This document shows positions 34,057-42,554 of a stretch of DNA of 64,000 nt, in pieces. The notes beneath the pieces were generated by a model, which was given only the letters and a program-made list of their open reading frames with translations, was not told the origin of the DNA and did not search any database. Both the position numbers and the translations under genes were made by a program. Source of the DNA: an uncultured Odoribacter sp. (GTDB taxonomy: Bacteria; Bacteroidota; Bacteroidia; Bacteroidales; Marinifilaceae); the NCBI GenBank assembly GCA_910578985.1, contig CAJTSF010000008.1, positions 31,513-95,512 on the forward strand, read 5' to 3'. Numbering within the stretch: position 1 is the first letter of the stretch; every line of letters starts with the position of its first letter.

Positions 34057-36051
34057 ATGAAACAACTGATTTACCTGACCGCTCTCGCGCTCACCCTCTC
34101 CTTGTGGAGTTGTGGAGGTTCCAACGACGACGTGGAATCCCCCGACGACCCGAACACCCCCGAACTCCCCGAACTCCCCGACAACCCCGATGACCCGGAC
34201 AATCCGGACGACCCGAATAAACCCGACTACCCCGACCTGGAACTCTCCGCCACCGAATTTTCCGTTGATGCCTCCGGCGGCGAAAACGAACTGGGGATAT
34301 ACTACAACTCCTCCTGGACCCTCACCGGCACCACCGACTGGTGCACCGCCAGCGCCACCCGCGGCAAGGGTCCCGACACCCTCACCATCACTGTCTCCCC
34401 AAACACCGGCGCTGCCCGCACGACGACCCTCACCATCACCGCAGGCACCCGTACCCCGACTCAAACCCAAACCCTCACCGTCACCCAAGCCAACAGCCCC
34501 GACCTGGACATCATCCTCTACACCATGGAAGACGTCAAGGAATTTGCCAAAACCGGCAAGAAAAAAATCGCCGGCTCACTAAAAATCGTACGGGGTGGCG
34601 GCACGGAAATCACCACCCTGACCCACCTGAACAACCAACTCGAGGAAATCGAAGGGGATTTGATTATTGAATGCGGATCACTTAAAAACCTCGACGGCCT
34701 CTACGGCTTGAAACGCATCGGCGGCAGCCTGAAACTATCCCATGGCTCCATGCCCGATTTGGAAGGCCTGAACAACCTGACCGCCATCGGCAATGACTTT
34801 GTGATAGAGGGTTCTGGACGTTTTGCTTTGGAATCCTTAACCTCCTTCCAAGGCTTAAACAAGTTAAGCACCATCGGCGGCAGTTTCAAAATTAGTGCAG
34901 AGGACAACAGTTTAGAAAACTTCTCCTCCTTTGAAGGCCTGGAAAGCCTGACAAGCATCGGTGGCAGTTTCAAAATTAGTGCAGAGCGCAACAGTTTAGA
35001 AAACTTCTCCTCCTTTGAAGGCCTGGAAAGCCTGACGAGCATCGGTAGTGACTTTGTGATAGAGGGTTCTTCTTCTTCTTTGGAATCCTTAACCTCCTTC
35101 CAAGGCTTGAACAAGTTAAGCACCATTGGCGGCAGTTTCAAGATCAGTGGTGGTTTTGATGACCTCTCCTCCTTTGAAGGCTTGGAAAGCCTGACGAGCA
35201 TCGGCAGTGACTTTGTGATAGAGGGTTCTTCTGATTATTTTTTGTACTCCTTAACCTCCTTCCAAGGCTTAAACAAGTTAAGCACCATCGGCGGCAGTTT
35301 CAAGATTCATGCGTATAACAGTTTAAACTACCTCTCCTCCTTTGAAGGCCTGGAAAGCCTGACGAGTATCGGTAGTGACTTTGTGATAGAGGCTTCTTCT
35401 AATAATTCTTCTTCTTTGAACTCCTTAACCTCTTTTCGAGGCTTAAACAAGTTAAGCACCATCGGCGGCAGTTTCAAAATTAGTGCAGAGGAAAATAGTT
35501 TAGAAAACTTCTCCTCCTTTGAAGGCCTGGAAAGCCTGACAAGCATCGGTAGTGACTTTGTGATAGAGGGTTCTTCTTCTTTTTTTTCTCCTTATCATTC
35601 TTTGGAATCCTTAACCTCCTTCCGAGGCTTGAACAAGTTAAGCAGCATCGGCGGCAGTTTCAAGATTGAGGCGAAGTATGGCAATTTAAGGAACTTCTCC
35701 TCCTTTGAAGGTCTGGAAAGCTTGACGAGCATCGGCAGTGACTTTGTGATAAGTGCTTATTTGGAATCTTTAACCTCTTTTCAAGGCTTAAGTAGCCTAA
35801 GCACGATCGGCGGCAGTTTCAAGATTGAGAATAGTTTATATAACTTATCCTCCTTTGATGCCATGACAAGCCTGAAAACCATCTCGGGAGATATCACCAT
35901 AAACTACTGCTCCAAGGTCTATGATTTCTGCATCTTCAAACCCTTGATTGGAAGCAGCTATCAAGGCACTTTCGTCGTGAGCAATTGCGGTTACAACCCC
36001 ACCAAATACCAGGTTCTCAACGGCGAATGCTCCAAACAACCCGAAGAATGA
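34057..36051 (+). CDS. Surface lipoprotein: BACON domain plus receptor-L/leucine-rich repeats
   Basis: 664 residues from MKQLIYLTALALTLSLWSC, a lipoprotein signal (Cys19). A Pro/Asp/Asn-rich linker (about 25-60) follows; then a BACON domain (about 61-146, FSVDASGGENELGIYYNSSW); then a receptor-L-like solenoid. The solenoid alternates two units: six copies near LTSFQGLNKLSTIGGSFKI and seven near FSSFEGLESLTSIGSDFVI. Between them lie variable Ser/Asn-rich loops. The linker should lift the solenoid off the cell surface, a layout typical of adhesins or glycan binders. It has its own leader and a strong terminator. Ligand unknown. Confidence 0.85.
   Translation: MKQLIYLTALALTLSLWSCGGSNDDVESPDDPNTPELPELPDNPDDPDNPDDPNKPDYPDLELSATEFSVDASGGENELGIYYNSSWTLTGTTDWCTASATRGKGPDTLTITVSPNTGAARTTTLTITAGTRTPTQTQTLTVTQANSPDLDIILYTMEDVKEFAKTGKKKIAGSLKIVRGGGTEITTLTHLNNQLEEIEGDLIIECGSLKNLDGLYGLKRIGGSLKLSHGSMPDLEGLNNLTAIGNDFVIEGSGRFALESLTSFQGLNKLSTIGGSFKISAEDNSLENFSSFEGLESLTSIGGSFKISAERNSLENFSSFEGLESLTSIGSDFVIEGSSSSLESLTSFQGLNKLSTIGGSFKISGGFDDLSSFEGLESLTSIGSDFVIEGSSDYFLYSLTSFQGLNKLSTIGGSFKIHAYNSLNYLSSFEGLESLTSIGSDFVIEASSNNSSSLNSLTSFRGLNKLSTIGGSFKISAEENSLENFSSFEGLESLTSIGSDFVIEGSSSFFSPYHSLESLTSFRGLNKLSSIGGSFKIEAKYGNLRNFSSFEGLESLTSIGSDFVISAYLESLTSFQGLSSLSTIGGSFKIENSLYNLSSFDAMTSLKTISGDITINYCSKVYDFCIFKPLIGSSYQGTFVVSNCGYNPTKYQVLNGECSKQPEE
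34820..35860 (+). repeat. Tandem alternating repeats inside the lipoprotein gene
   Basis: Units of about 70-110 bp recur with near-identical cores, for example TTTGAAGGCCTGGAAAGCCT and GGCGGCAGTTTCAA. Cores are separated by variable, TTC/TCT-rich loops. DNA identity between copies is high enough for slippage or recombination to change copy number. Confidence 0.85.
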
Positions 36052-36061
36052 CGCCCCTCAT

Positions 36062-36098
36062 CCCCTTCCTGCCCCTCCGGGCGGGAAGGGATTTTTTA
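36062..36098 (+). terminator. Terminator after the lipoprotein gene
   Basis: A 12-bp stem with one G-U pair (36063-36074 with 36079-36090), loop CTCC, followed by ATTTTTTATTT. Confidence 0.9.
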
Positions 36099-36124
36099 TT
36101 TAAAACAATCTAAAAACAACTGAT

Positions 36125-37564
36125 ATGCCGGATGTAAGTGGCAACAATATCGAATCATTTGAGGTGTTTCTCGATTTAAAAATAACCGACATGGCAGAAA
36201 ATCCGATAACAGACATTTGTGTCCCTTTGATTATCGGCATCTTTGGATTTGCTTTGCCGATGTTAATAGGCATAGTCCAGCATATTGATAAAAAATACCG
36301 TTCCACCAGGTTGATTCAATTGTTTGTAGCCGAGAAATGGCTCCGGGTGTTTGCCTGCTCTCTGATTGCCTCTTTAGTTGCTTTATTTGCTTATCTGTTC
36401 ATACTTTGTCCGGACGCATTGACCATTTTTATGCTTCTTTCTTGCATGCTATTGGTATACAGTGTATGCCGGGTGTTTTATTTGGTCTACATTTACCAGG
36501 TTCCTGCCTCCCTGCAACAACGTCTGTTAAAATCTCCCGGCATGACAGCGGAAAAAAGGCAGGTATGGCTGGAAGTGTTTTACGCTCTTCTGGAACGGGA
36601 TAACCACGAAGAGATTCAAAAAGGCTTTGATGCTCTTGTCAAGTGGAGTAAAGACACCCTAAAAGAAAACACCCCACAGACATATCCCCAAGAGCTATAC
36701 GAGGCTTTTATAACGATTCACGAAAAATTATGCGGACGTCCCCGTCGGGTGATTCCCATCCCCGGCGGCACCTGCCTGCTCCGCATCTTTTTCGACAACA
36801 CCAAAGACGGCAACGGAAACAGCCGTCTCCTTTCCCCTGAAACCCTCCGCACCTTCTGGATTTGCCTCCATCAGCAACTCGACTACAACCGCGACGAATG
36901 GTTTATGGACTATTGGAGGCATGCACACCAATATTACGATGAGCGTTTTGCGTGCGGCACCCTTTGCGATGGTGGAAAAACAAAAGAAGCCCAAGAGATA
37001 GAAAAAGCCCAAAAAGAGTTCGAGGAATTCCACCTGGCTTTGGGCGGTCTGCTACTCTACAAACAGAAATACAATCTCCTGCAACAGGTCACGAATTACT
37101 CTTCTTCTGTGCCCGCCCGTTACCCCCTGGTGCCGGAAATTTCCGGCGAACTGATTGCCTCGTTCATCGACCTGTTCTCGAACGCCCCGGAGGGACATAT
37201 CAAATACGCCCTGAAATACCCTTTCCTGAACCGGAACTCGGGCATGGCTGACGACAACGCCTTCATCAACTCATGGATACAGCGCTACCTCGTGTTCCTC
37301 TTCTACCGTCACTTCACCCATCAATACCACAACCCCAATGTTGATGCCAATGCTGGCCATTTCCGCGTCCCTGTGGAAGACGAAGCCTGGAAATCCATCT
37401 GGCGGAACGTTTCCCCCGTCCTCCGGGAACGGATGAACGCCGCCGAGCTGCAAGCCGTCTCCGCTCAAATCCTACGACTTTCCGACGAGGCAATGGCTAA
37501 AATAAAAGAAGATTTCCAGTCCGAATTGGACAGCATCGACGAGGAAGTCGGCAAATCTGCCTGA
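36125..37564 (+). CDS. Unrecognised membrane protein with large helical cytosolic domain
   Basis: 479 residues. Three hydrophobic segments lie near the N-terminus: about 32-55 (VPLIIGIFGFALPMLIGIV), 79-100 (FACSLIASLVALFAYLFIL) and 105-130. The remaining ~350 residues are soluble, charged and mostly helical, with a Trp/Tyr-rich centre (WFMDYWRHAHQYYDERF). I recognise no family or catalytic motif. It lies 73 bp after the lipoprotein gene but behind a strong terminator, so it probably has its own promoter. The position beside an inverted repeat and a RhuM gene suggests accessory DNA. Confidence 0.75.
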   Translation: MPDVSGNNIESFEVFLDLKITDMAENPITDICVPLIIGIFGFALPMLIGIVQHIDKKYRSTRLIQLFVAEKWLRVFACSLIASLVALFAYLFILCPDALTIFMLLSCMLLVYSVCRVFYLVYIYQVPASLQQRLLKSPGMTAEKRQVWLEVFYALLERDNHEEIQKGFDALVKWSKDTLKENTPQTYPQELYEAFITIHEKLCGRPRRVIPIPGGTCLLRIFFDNTKDGNGNSRLLSPETLRTFWICLHQQLDYNRDEWFMDYWRHAHQYYDERFACGTLCDGGKTKEAQEIEKAQKEFEEFHLALGGLLLYKQKYNLLQQVTNYSSSVPARYPLVPEISGELIASFIDLFSNAPEGHIKYALKYPFLNRNSGMADDNAFINSWIQRYLVFLFYRHFTHQYHNPNVDANAGHFRVPVEDEAWKSIWRNVSPVLRERMNAAELQAVSAQILRLSDEAMAKIKEDFQSELDSIDEEVGKSA

Positions 37565-37619
37565 AATTTTCCCGGAATACCCCTCCCTGCCCGATAGAGC
37601 CTCCGCTCTGGCTCTGTGG

Positions 37620-37798
37620 TATCTCTATGGTATCTCCGTGGTGTCTCCGCCCTGACTCCACCCCGAAGGCGGCACCACGAGGAATTCAAGCCGCATCAGC
37701 CCTGCCCGGAGGCGGAGATGAAGCAGAGAAAATGCGGAAAAGAAGCGGGAACGGGGTGCAGTCAGGGCGGAGACACCACGGAGTCTCTACGGAGATAC
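37620..37798. repeat. Large imperfect inverted repeat
   Basis: The left arm 37620-37664 and right arm 37753-37798 are near-complementary over about 45 bp, with a core GGTGTCTCCGCCCTGACT / AGTCAGGGCGGAGACACC that pairs perfectly. Each arm itself contains three short direct repeats of the type GGTATCTCCGT. The 88-bp spacer has no convincing gene. It occupies most of the 356-bp gap 37565-37920. A folded transcript or a small non-autonomous mobile element is possible. Confidence 0.7.
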
Positions 37799-37883
37799 CT
37801 CCGGGAAAGGCGGACCGGGGAGGCTTCCGCAGTTGGGATTGAAAAATAGCCTGCGGATGCTTCCATTTGCAGATGTTTTTTCG

Positions 37884-37891
37884 TATCTTTG
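37884..37891 (+). promoter_or_regulatory. -7 box of the RhuM gene
   Basis: TATCTTTG, an exact TAnnTTTG match, 29 bp before the ATG. Confidence 0.45.
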
Positions 37892-37920
37892 TAACATCCT
37901 CTGAAAGAGAAACATGACCA

Positions 37921-38907
37921 ATGAGCGAAGAAAATAAAATAATACTCTACCAGGACGATAACGAAATCACTCGCATCTCGGTACGCTTTGCAGATGAAGA
38001 CCTGTGGCTTACGCAAAATCAATTGGCAGAGATATATTGTACGACAAAACAAAATGTCAGTCAGCATATAGATAACATATTAAATGATGGTGAGTTAGAC
38101 CCAAATCGAACTGTAAAGGATTTCTTGACAGTTCGACAAGAAGGCACTCGTCAAGTGAAACGTCACATTGACCATTACAATCTTGATATGGTTATCGCCT
38201 TGGGGTATCGTGTCCAGTCTCAGGTCGCAACTCGTTTCCGTCGCTGGGCGACACAGCGGCTTCATGAGTATATCCAAAAGGGGTTTGCTATGGATGATGA
38301 GCGGTTAAAGCAGGGAGGGAATCGTTATTTCCGTGAACTTTTGCAACGCATCAGGGATATTCGCAGCAGTGAACGTAACTTTTATCAACAAGTGACGGAT
38401 ATATATGCGACTGCAACAGACTATGACCCGCGTGACGAAATGACAAAGATGTTTTTCGCCACCGTACAAAACAAGTTGCATTATGCCGTTCACGAAAATA
38501 CGGCTGCCGAAATCATATACAATCGCGCGGACAATGAAAAGCCGTTTGTGGGCATGACGAACTTCAAGGGCGATTATGTGACTAAGGATGATGTGAAGAT
38601 TGCCAAGAATTATTTGTCTGAAATGGAACTCCAACGCTTGAACCTGCTTGTTTCAGGTTTTTTGGATTTCGCAGAGTTTCAGGCATTGGAAATGAATCCT
38701 ATGACAATGAAAGATTGGATAGAAGCTCTGGACAATCAGATTATTGCTCATAAACGGAAGGTTTTGATAGGCAAGGGAAATATTTCGCATAAACAGGCGA
38801 TTGAAAAGGCGGAGAAAGAGTTCGAGATTTATCGCAAGCGTGAAATGGATTTGTTGGAAAGTGATTTTGATAGAGAAATCAAGCGATTGAAAGACAATAA
38901 AAAATAG
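37921..38907 (+). CDS. RhuM family protein
   Basis: 328 residues. The N-terminal half has the RhuM signature: DLWLTQNQLAEIYCTTKQN with a helix-turn-helix-like stretch, VSQHIDNIL, then HIDHYNLDMVIALGYRV and RFRRWATQRLHEYI. The second half is helical, with YDPRDEMTKMFFATVQNKLH and a Lys/Glu-rich tail. RhuM was named from a Salmonella pathogenicity island; its biochemical role is unsettled and homologues occur on mobile and defence islands. AT-richer than the following cluster. It appears to be a single-gene unit. Confidence 0.85.
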   Translation: MSEENKIILYQDDNEITRISVRFADEDLWLTQNQLAEIYCTTKQNVSQHIDNILNDGELDPNRTVKDFLTVRQEGTRQVKRHIDHYNLDMVIALGYRVQSQVATRFRRWATQRLHEYIQKGFAMDDERLKQGGNRYFRELLQRIRDIRSSERNFYQQVTDIYATATDYDPRDEMTKMFFATVQNKLHYAVHENTAAEIIYNRADNEKPFVGMTNFKGDYVTKDDVKIAKNYLSEMELQRLNLLVSGFLDFAEFQALEMNPMTMKDWIEALDNQIIAHKRKVLIGKGNISHKQAIEKAEKEFEIYRKREMDLLESDFDREIKRLKDNKK

Positions 38908-38951
38908 AATGGTATGGATAAAAGGTTGCTTAAAAGTATTATTTAAATTGT

Positions 38952-40292
38952 ATGATGGAGTTTCATTCTTTTCAAGTGGGGAGGGATTTTCTGGCAGGGA
39001 GTGGGGAGTTGCGGGCGGTGGGGGAGGTGGCGTGTGATTATGTGCTGATTCGGGCGGGGGGGGTGCGGTTGTATCCCTGGGCGGAGGAGCGGTTGGTGCA
39101 GGCGGCGGAGGCGTCGGGGGCGGTGATGGTTTATGGTGATTACGATGTGTGGCGGGAGGGGCGTCGGGTGGCGCATCCGACGATGGCTTACCGGGCGGGG
39201 AGCCTGCGCGATGATTTTGATTTCGGCGCGCTGTGGGTGGTGCGCGGGGAGGCGTTCCGGGCGGCGGTGGCGCAGATGACGGCGGACTACCGTTATGCCG
39301 CGCTGTATGACCTGCGGCTGCGGCTGTCGCGGATGGGGGAGTTGTTCCATTTGCCGGAGTGCCTGTATGCGGTGGAGGAGACGGACGGACGCGCCTCCGG
39401 CGAGAAGCAGTTCGACTACGTGAACCCGCGCAACCGGGAGGTGCAGGTGGAGATGGAGGCGGCGTGCACGGAGCACCTGAAGGCGGTGGGCGCTTACCTG
39501 GCGCCGCGGTGCCGTGAGGTGGCGTGGGAGGAGGGGGAGTTCCCGGTGGAGGCGTCGGTGGTGATTCCGGTGCGGAACCGGGTGCGGACGGTGGGCGACG
39601 CGGTGCGCTCCGCCCTGGAGCAGCAGACGGATTTCCCGTTCAATGTCATCGTGGTGGACAATCATTCGACGGACGGCACGACGGAGGTGCTGGCGGAGCT
39701 TGCCGCCTCGCATCCCGCGGTAGTGCACCTGTGCCCGGAGGAGACGACGCTCGGCATCGGGGGATGCTGGAATGCCGCGGTGCTGTCGCCGCGGTGCGGG
39801 AGGTTTGCCGTGCAGCTGGACAGCGACGACCTGTATGCCTCGCCGCAGACGTTGCAGCGGATGGTGGAGGGGTTGCGCGGGCAGCGGTGCGCGATGCTGG
39901 TGGGGAGTTACCGGATGGTGAATTTCGACCTGGAGGAGATTCCGCCGGGTGTCATCGACCACCGGGAGTGGACCGAGGAGAACGGGCATAACAATGCCCT
40001 CCGCATCAACGGGCTGGGGGCGCCGCGGGCGTTTTACACGCCGCTCATCCGCCGGCTGAAGTTCCCGAATGTGAGCTACGGGGAGGATTATGCGGTGGGG
40101 CTCGCTCTGTCGCGCCATTACCGCATCGGGCGGATTTATGAGCCGGTGTACCTCTGCCGCCGTTGGGAGGGGAATTCGGATGCCGCGCTGGATGTCGCCC
40201 GGCTGAATGCTTACAATGATTATAAAGATGCGCTCCGCACCTTGGAACTCTCGGCGCGGATGGCGGAAAACAAGATGCGTCATGGAGAGTAA
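38952..40292 (+). CDS. Glycosyltransferase family 2 protein with duplicated domain
   Basis: 446 residues. The C-terminal two thirds is a GT-A glycosyltransferase: VEASVVIPVRNR, VVDNHSTDGTTEV and the metal-binding DxD in QLDSDDLY. The N-terminal ~190 residues look like a degenerate second GT2-like unit (VMVYGDYDVWREGRR, RDDFDFGALWVVRGEAF) without DxD. Donor and acceptor unknown; no membrane segments, so it works in the cytosol. First gene of a tightly overlapping cluster with DUF4922, SpoIID/LytB and an AmpG-like permease, which points to envelope polymers. Very GC-rich compared with the RhuM gene. Confidence 0.85.
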   Translation: MMEFHSFQVGRDFLAGSGELRAVGEVACDYVLIRAGGVRLYPWAEERLVQAAEASGAVMVYGDYDVWREGRRVAHPTMAYRAGSLRDDFDFGALWVVRGEAFRAAVAQMTADYRYAALYDLRLRLSRMGELFHLPECLYAVEETDGRASGEKQFDYVNPRNREVQVEMEAACTEHLKAVGAYLAPRCREVAWEEGEFPVEASVVIPVRNRVRTVGDAVRSALEQQTDFPFNVIVVDNHSTDGTTEVLAELAASHPAVVHLCPEETTLGIGGCWNAAVLSPRCGRFAVQLDSDDLYASPQTLQRMVEGLRGQRCAMLVGSYRMVNFDLEEIPPGVIDHREWTEENGHNNALRINGLGAPRAFYTPLIRRLKFPNVSYGEDYAVGLALSRHYRIGRIYEPVYLCRRWEGNSDAALDVARLNAYNDYKDALRTLELSARMAENKMRHGE

Positions 40293-41226
40293 GGACCTGG
40301 AAGAGCTGTATGTCCGCCAGATGGCGGATTTCCCGCTGGCGCGGGCGAATTACGGGGCGTTGGCGGAGGTGTGTTGGCGGGAGGTGCGTTTCCCGGGCTT
40401 CCGCGTGCGGGTGCAGTATAATCCGGGGCGGATGGTCTCCACTGCCGCGAAGACGGACCGGGAGAGCCTGCAACGGAGGGCGTGTTTCCTTTGTCCGGCG
40501 AATATGCCGGCGGAACAGGAGGGGCTGGCGTACGGGGAGAGGTACCGTGTGTGCCTCAATCCGTATCCGATTTTCACGCGGCATTTCACGGTGCCTTCCG
40601 TGGCGCACGAGCCGCAGCGGATGGCGGGGAGGCTGGCGGATATGCTGGCGCTGGCGGAGAATTTCCGGGCGTACACGGTGTTTTACAACGGTCCCGCGAG
40701 CGGGGCTTCGGCGCCGGACCATTTCCATTTCCAGCTGGTGCCGCGCCGCGTGATGCCGTTGGAGGAGGAGACGGGAGGGACGTTGCGGGAGACGCTGGCG
40801 GAGGGGAGGGAGTACACGGCGGGCCGCCTGCGGGATTACCTGCGGGAAGCGTTGGTGCTGGAGTCCGCCGACCGCGGGCTGCTGCTGCGCCTGACGGAGG
40901 AGGTCATCGCCATTCTCGGGGAGGTGGTGGAGCATGAGGAGGAACCGCGTTTCAATCTGTTCGCCTGGCGGGAGGGGGAGCGGTGGACGGTGTGCGTCCT
41001 GCCCCGGCGCCGGTGGCGTCCGCGGCAGTTCTTTTTAGAGGGGGAGGAGCGGGTGATGTTCAGCCCGGGGTGCGCCGATATGGCGGGGCTGGTGATTGCT
41101 CCCCGGCGGGAGGATTTCGAGCGTTATACGCCGGAGCTGCTGGAGGACCTGTTCGGGCAGGTGACTGTCACGCCCGCGCAGGGAGAGGAGATTGCCCGGC
41201 GTGTTCGGGCGATGAATGTCGGGTAA
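40282..41226 (+). CDS. DUF4922 protein, HIT/GalT-like nucleotidyltransferase fold
   Basis: 314 residues from MESKDLEELYVRQM; the frame extends upstream into the glycosyltransferase gene but that part is unlikely to be real. It has GalT-like features: CFLCPANMP with a CxxC, CLNPYPIFTRHFTVPS, and the HIT-type active-site motif in PDHFHFQLVPR. This suggests a nucleotidyltransferase or phosphorylase acting on a sugar nucleotide, but the reaction is not established. It overlaps the glycosyltransferase gene by 11 bp. Confidence 0.8.
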   Translation: MESKDLEELYVRQMADFPLARANYGALAEVCWREVRFPGFRVRVQYNPGRMVSTAAKTDRESLQRRACFLCPANMPAEQEGLAYGERYRVCLNPYPIFTRHFTVPSVAHEPQRMAGRLADMLALAENFRAYTVFYNGPASGASAPDHFHFQLVPRRVMPLEEETGGTLRETLAEGREYTAGRLRDYLREALVLESADRGLLLRLTEEVIAILGEVVEHEEEPRFNLFAWREGERWTVCVLPRRRWRPRQFFLEGEERVMFSPGCADMAGLVIAPRREDFERYTPELLEDLFGQVTVTPAQGEEIARRVRAMNVG

Positions 41227-41246
41227 CATGGTGTAAGATTTTGGAT

Positions 41247-42554
41247 ATGAAGATACCGCAAATTGAAGTGGGGGTGCTTTTTTCGCCCCGTATCCGTTTC
41301 CGCCTGAACGGCGGTTTCCGTTGCAACGGGAAAATATACCGGGGGGCGTATGAGGTGACCCGCCGGGGCGGGGAGTGCGTGCTTGCCGGCGAGGGCGGGA
41401 CGGAAACCGTCGCCTTGCCGCTGGAGTGGCAGCCGGAGGATTACGTGGCTGCGGATTTCGACCTGTCGGAGGTGACCATCGGGATTCATTTCCATTGGGA
41501 ACGCCGGGAAGACCAGAAGTTCAAGGGCACGCTCCGTATCATCGACGAGGGGGAGCACCTCACGGCGGTGAATGTCCTCCCGTTGGAGGAGTATCTGTTC
41601 AGCGTCATCTCTTCGGAGATGAAGGCGACCTCGAACCTCGAACTGCTGAAGGCGCATGCCGTCATCTCGCGCAGCTGGCTGCTGGCGCAGAAGGCGAAGG
41701 CGGCGCGGGTGGAGAAGGGGGCGTATTGTTCCTGCCGGGAGACGGAGGAGGAGATGGTCCGCTGGTATGACCGCGAGGACCACGACCGCTTCGACGTGTG
41801 CGCCGATGACCATTGCCAGCGCTACCAGGGCATCAGCAGGGCTTATGCGCCTGCCGTCCGCGAGGCGGTGGAGGCTACCTGCGGGGAGGTGCTGATGTAC
41901 GGAGGGGAGATTTGCGACGCCCGTTTCTCGAAGTGTTGCGGGGGTGTCAGCGAGCGTTTCGAGCATACGTGGGAGCCGGTGGCGCACCCTTACCTGGAGG
42001 CGGTGCGCGATGTCGCCGGCGCGGCGGAGGTGCCGGGCTTGAGTACCGAGGAGGCTGCCGCGGAGTGGATTCTCTCCGCGCCGCCCGCTTTCTGCCACAC
42101 GGATGATGCCGCTATCCTCGCCGGGGTGCTGAATGATTACGACCTGGAGACGCGCCATTTCTACCGGTGGCAGGAGCGTTATACGGCGGAGGAGCTTTCC
42201 GTGCTGGTGCGGGAGAAGACGGGCATCGACTTCGGCACGGTGACGGACCTGGTGCCGGTGGAGCGGGGGGCGTCGGGGCGGCTGGTGCGTTTGCGCATCG
42301 CGGGCACGCGGCGCACGATGGTCATCGGGAAGGAGTTGTTTATCCGCCGGGCGCTGTCGCCCACGCATCTGTACAGTTCGGCTTTCGTCGTGCGGAGGGA
42401 GGGGAGTGATTTCGTCCTGCACGGGGCGGGATGGGGGCACGGCGTGGGGCTTTGCCAGATCGGCGCCGCCGTGATGGGCGCGCAGGGATATACCTACCGC
42501 GAAATTTTGGCGCATTATTTTAAAAACAGTACCCTTACACGAATCTACGAATGA
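41247..42554 (+). CDS. SpoIID/LytB domain protein
   Basis: 435 residues from MKIPQIEVGVLFSPRIRF. The SpoIID core is clear: VLPLEEYLFSVISSEMKATS, LELLKAHAVISRSWLLAQ, and the C-terminal AGWGHGVGLCQIGAAVMGAQ. SpoIID cleaves denuded glycan strands of peptidoglycan; LytB-type relatives enhance amidases. No signal peptide is seen, which is odd for a wall enzyme. Cys-rich central segments (CSCRETEEE, CADDHCQRY, SKCCGG) stand out. It overlaps the AmpG-like gene by 4 bp, tying it to peptidoglycan metabolism. Confidence 0.88.
   Translation: MKIPQIEVGVLFSPRIRFRLNGGFRCNGKIYRGAYEVTRRGGECVLAGEGGTETVALPLEWQPEDYVAADFDLSEVTIGIHFHWERREDQKFKGTLRIIDEGEHLTAVNVLPLEEYLFSVISSEMKATSNLELLKAHAVISRSWLLAQKAKAARVEKGAYCSCRETEEEMVRWYDREDHDRFDVCADDHCQRYQGISRAYAPAVREAVEATCGEVLMYGGEICDARFSKCCGGVSERFEHTWEPVAHPYLEAVRDVAGAAEVPGLSTEEAAAEWILSAPPAFCHTDDAAILAGVLNDYDLETRHFYRWQERYTAEELSVLVREKTGIDFGTVTDLVPVERGASGRLVRLRIAGTRRTMVIGKELFIRRALSPTHLYSSAFVVRREGSDFVLHGAGWGHGVGLCQIGAAVMGAQGYTYREILAHYFKNSTLTRIYE

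Noticed and set aside
34820..35860. Could the repeats be a CRISPR array?
   Set aside because: Units are in frame, encode a leucine-rich solenoid, lie inside a lipoprotein gene, and have no unique spacers of constant length. No cas genes are present.
37620..37798. Insertion sequence with transposase
   Set aside because: There are terminal-like inverted arms, but the 88-bp spacer encodes nothing; at most a non-autonomous element.
37616..37849. Short frames across the inverted repeat
   Set aside because: They consist of the repeat arms read as Arg/Gly-rich peptide, with no start signal; explained by the repeat structure.
40207..40281. Longer start for the DUF4922 gene
   Set aside because: The extra 25 residues lie wholly within the glycosyltransferase gene and show no conserved features; the ATG at 40282 gives the expected domain start.
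38943..40283. 446-codon open frame on the minus strand opposite the glycosyltransferase
   Set aside because: The translation is a monotone of His, Pro, Arg and Gln. The plus-strand frame has clear GT2 motifs, so this is a composition artefact.
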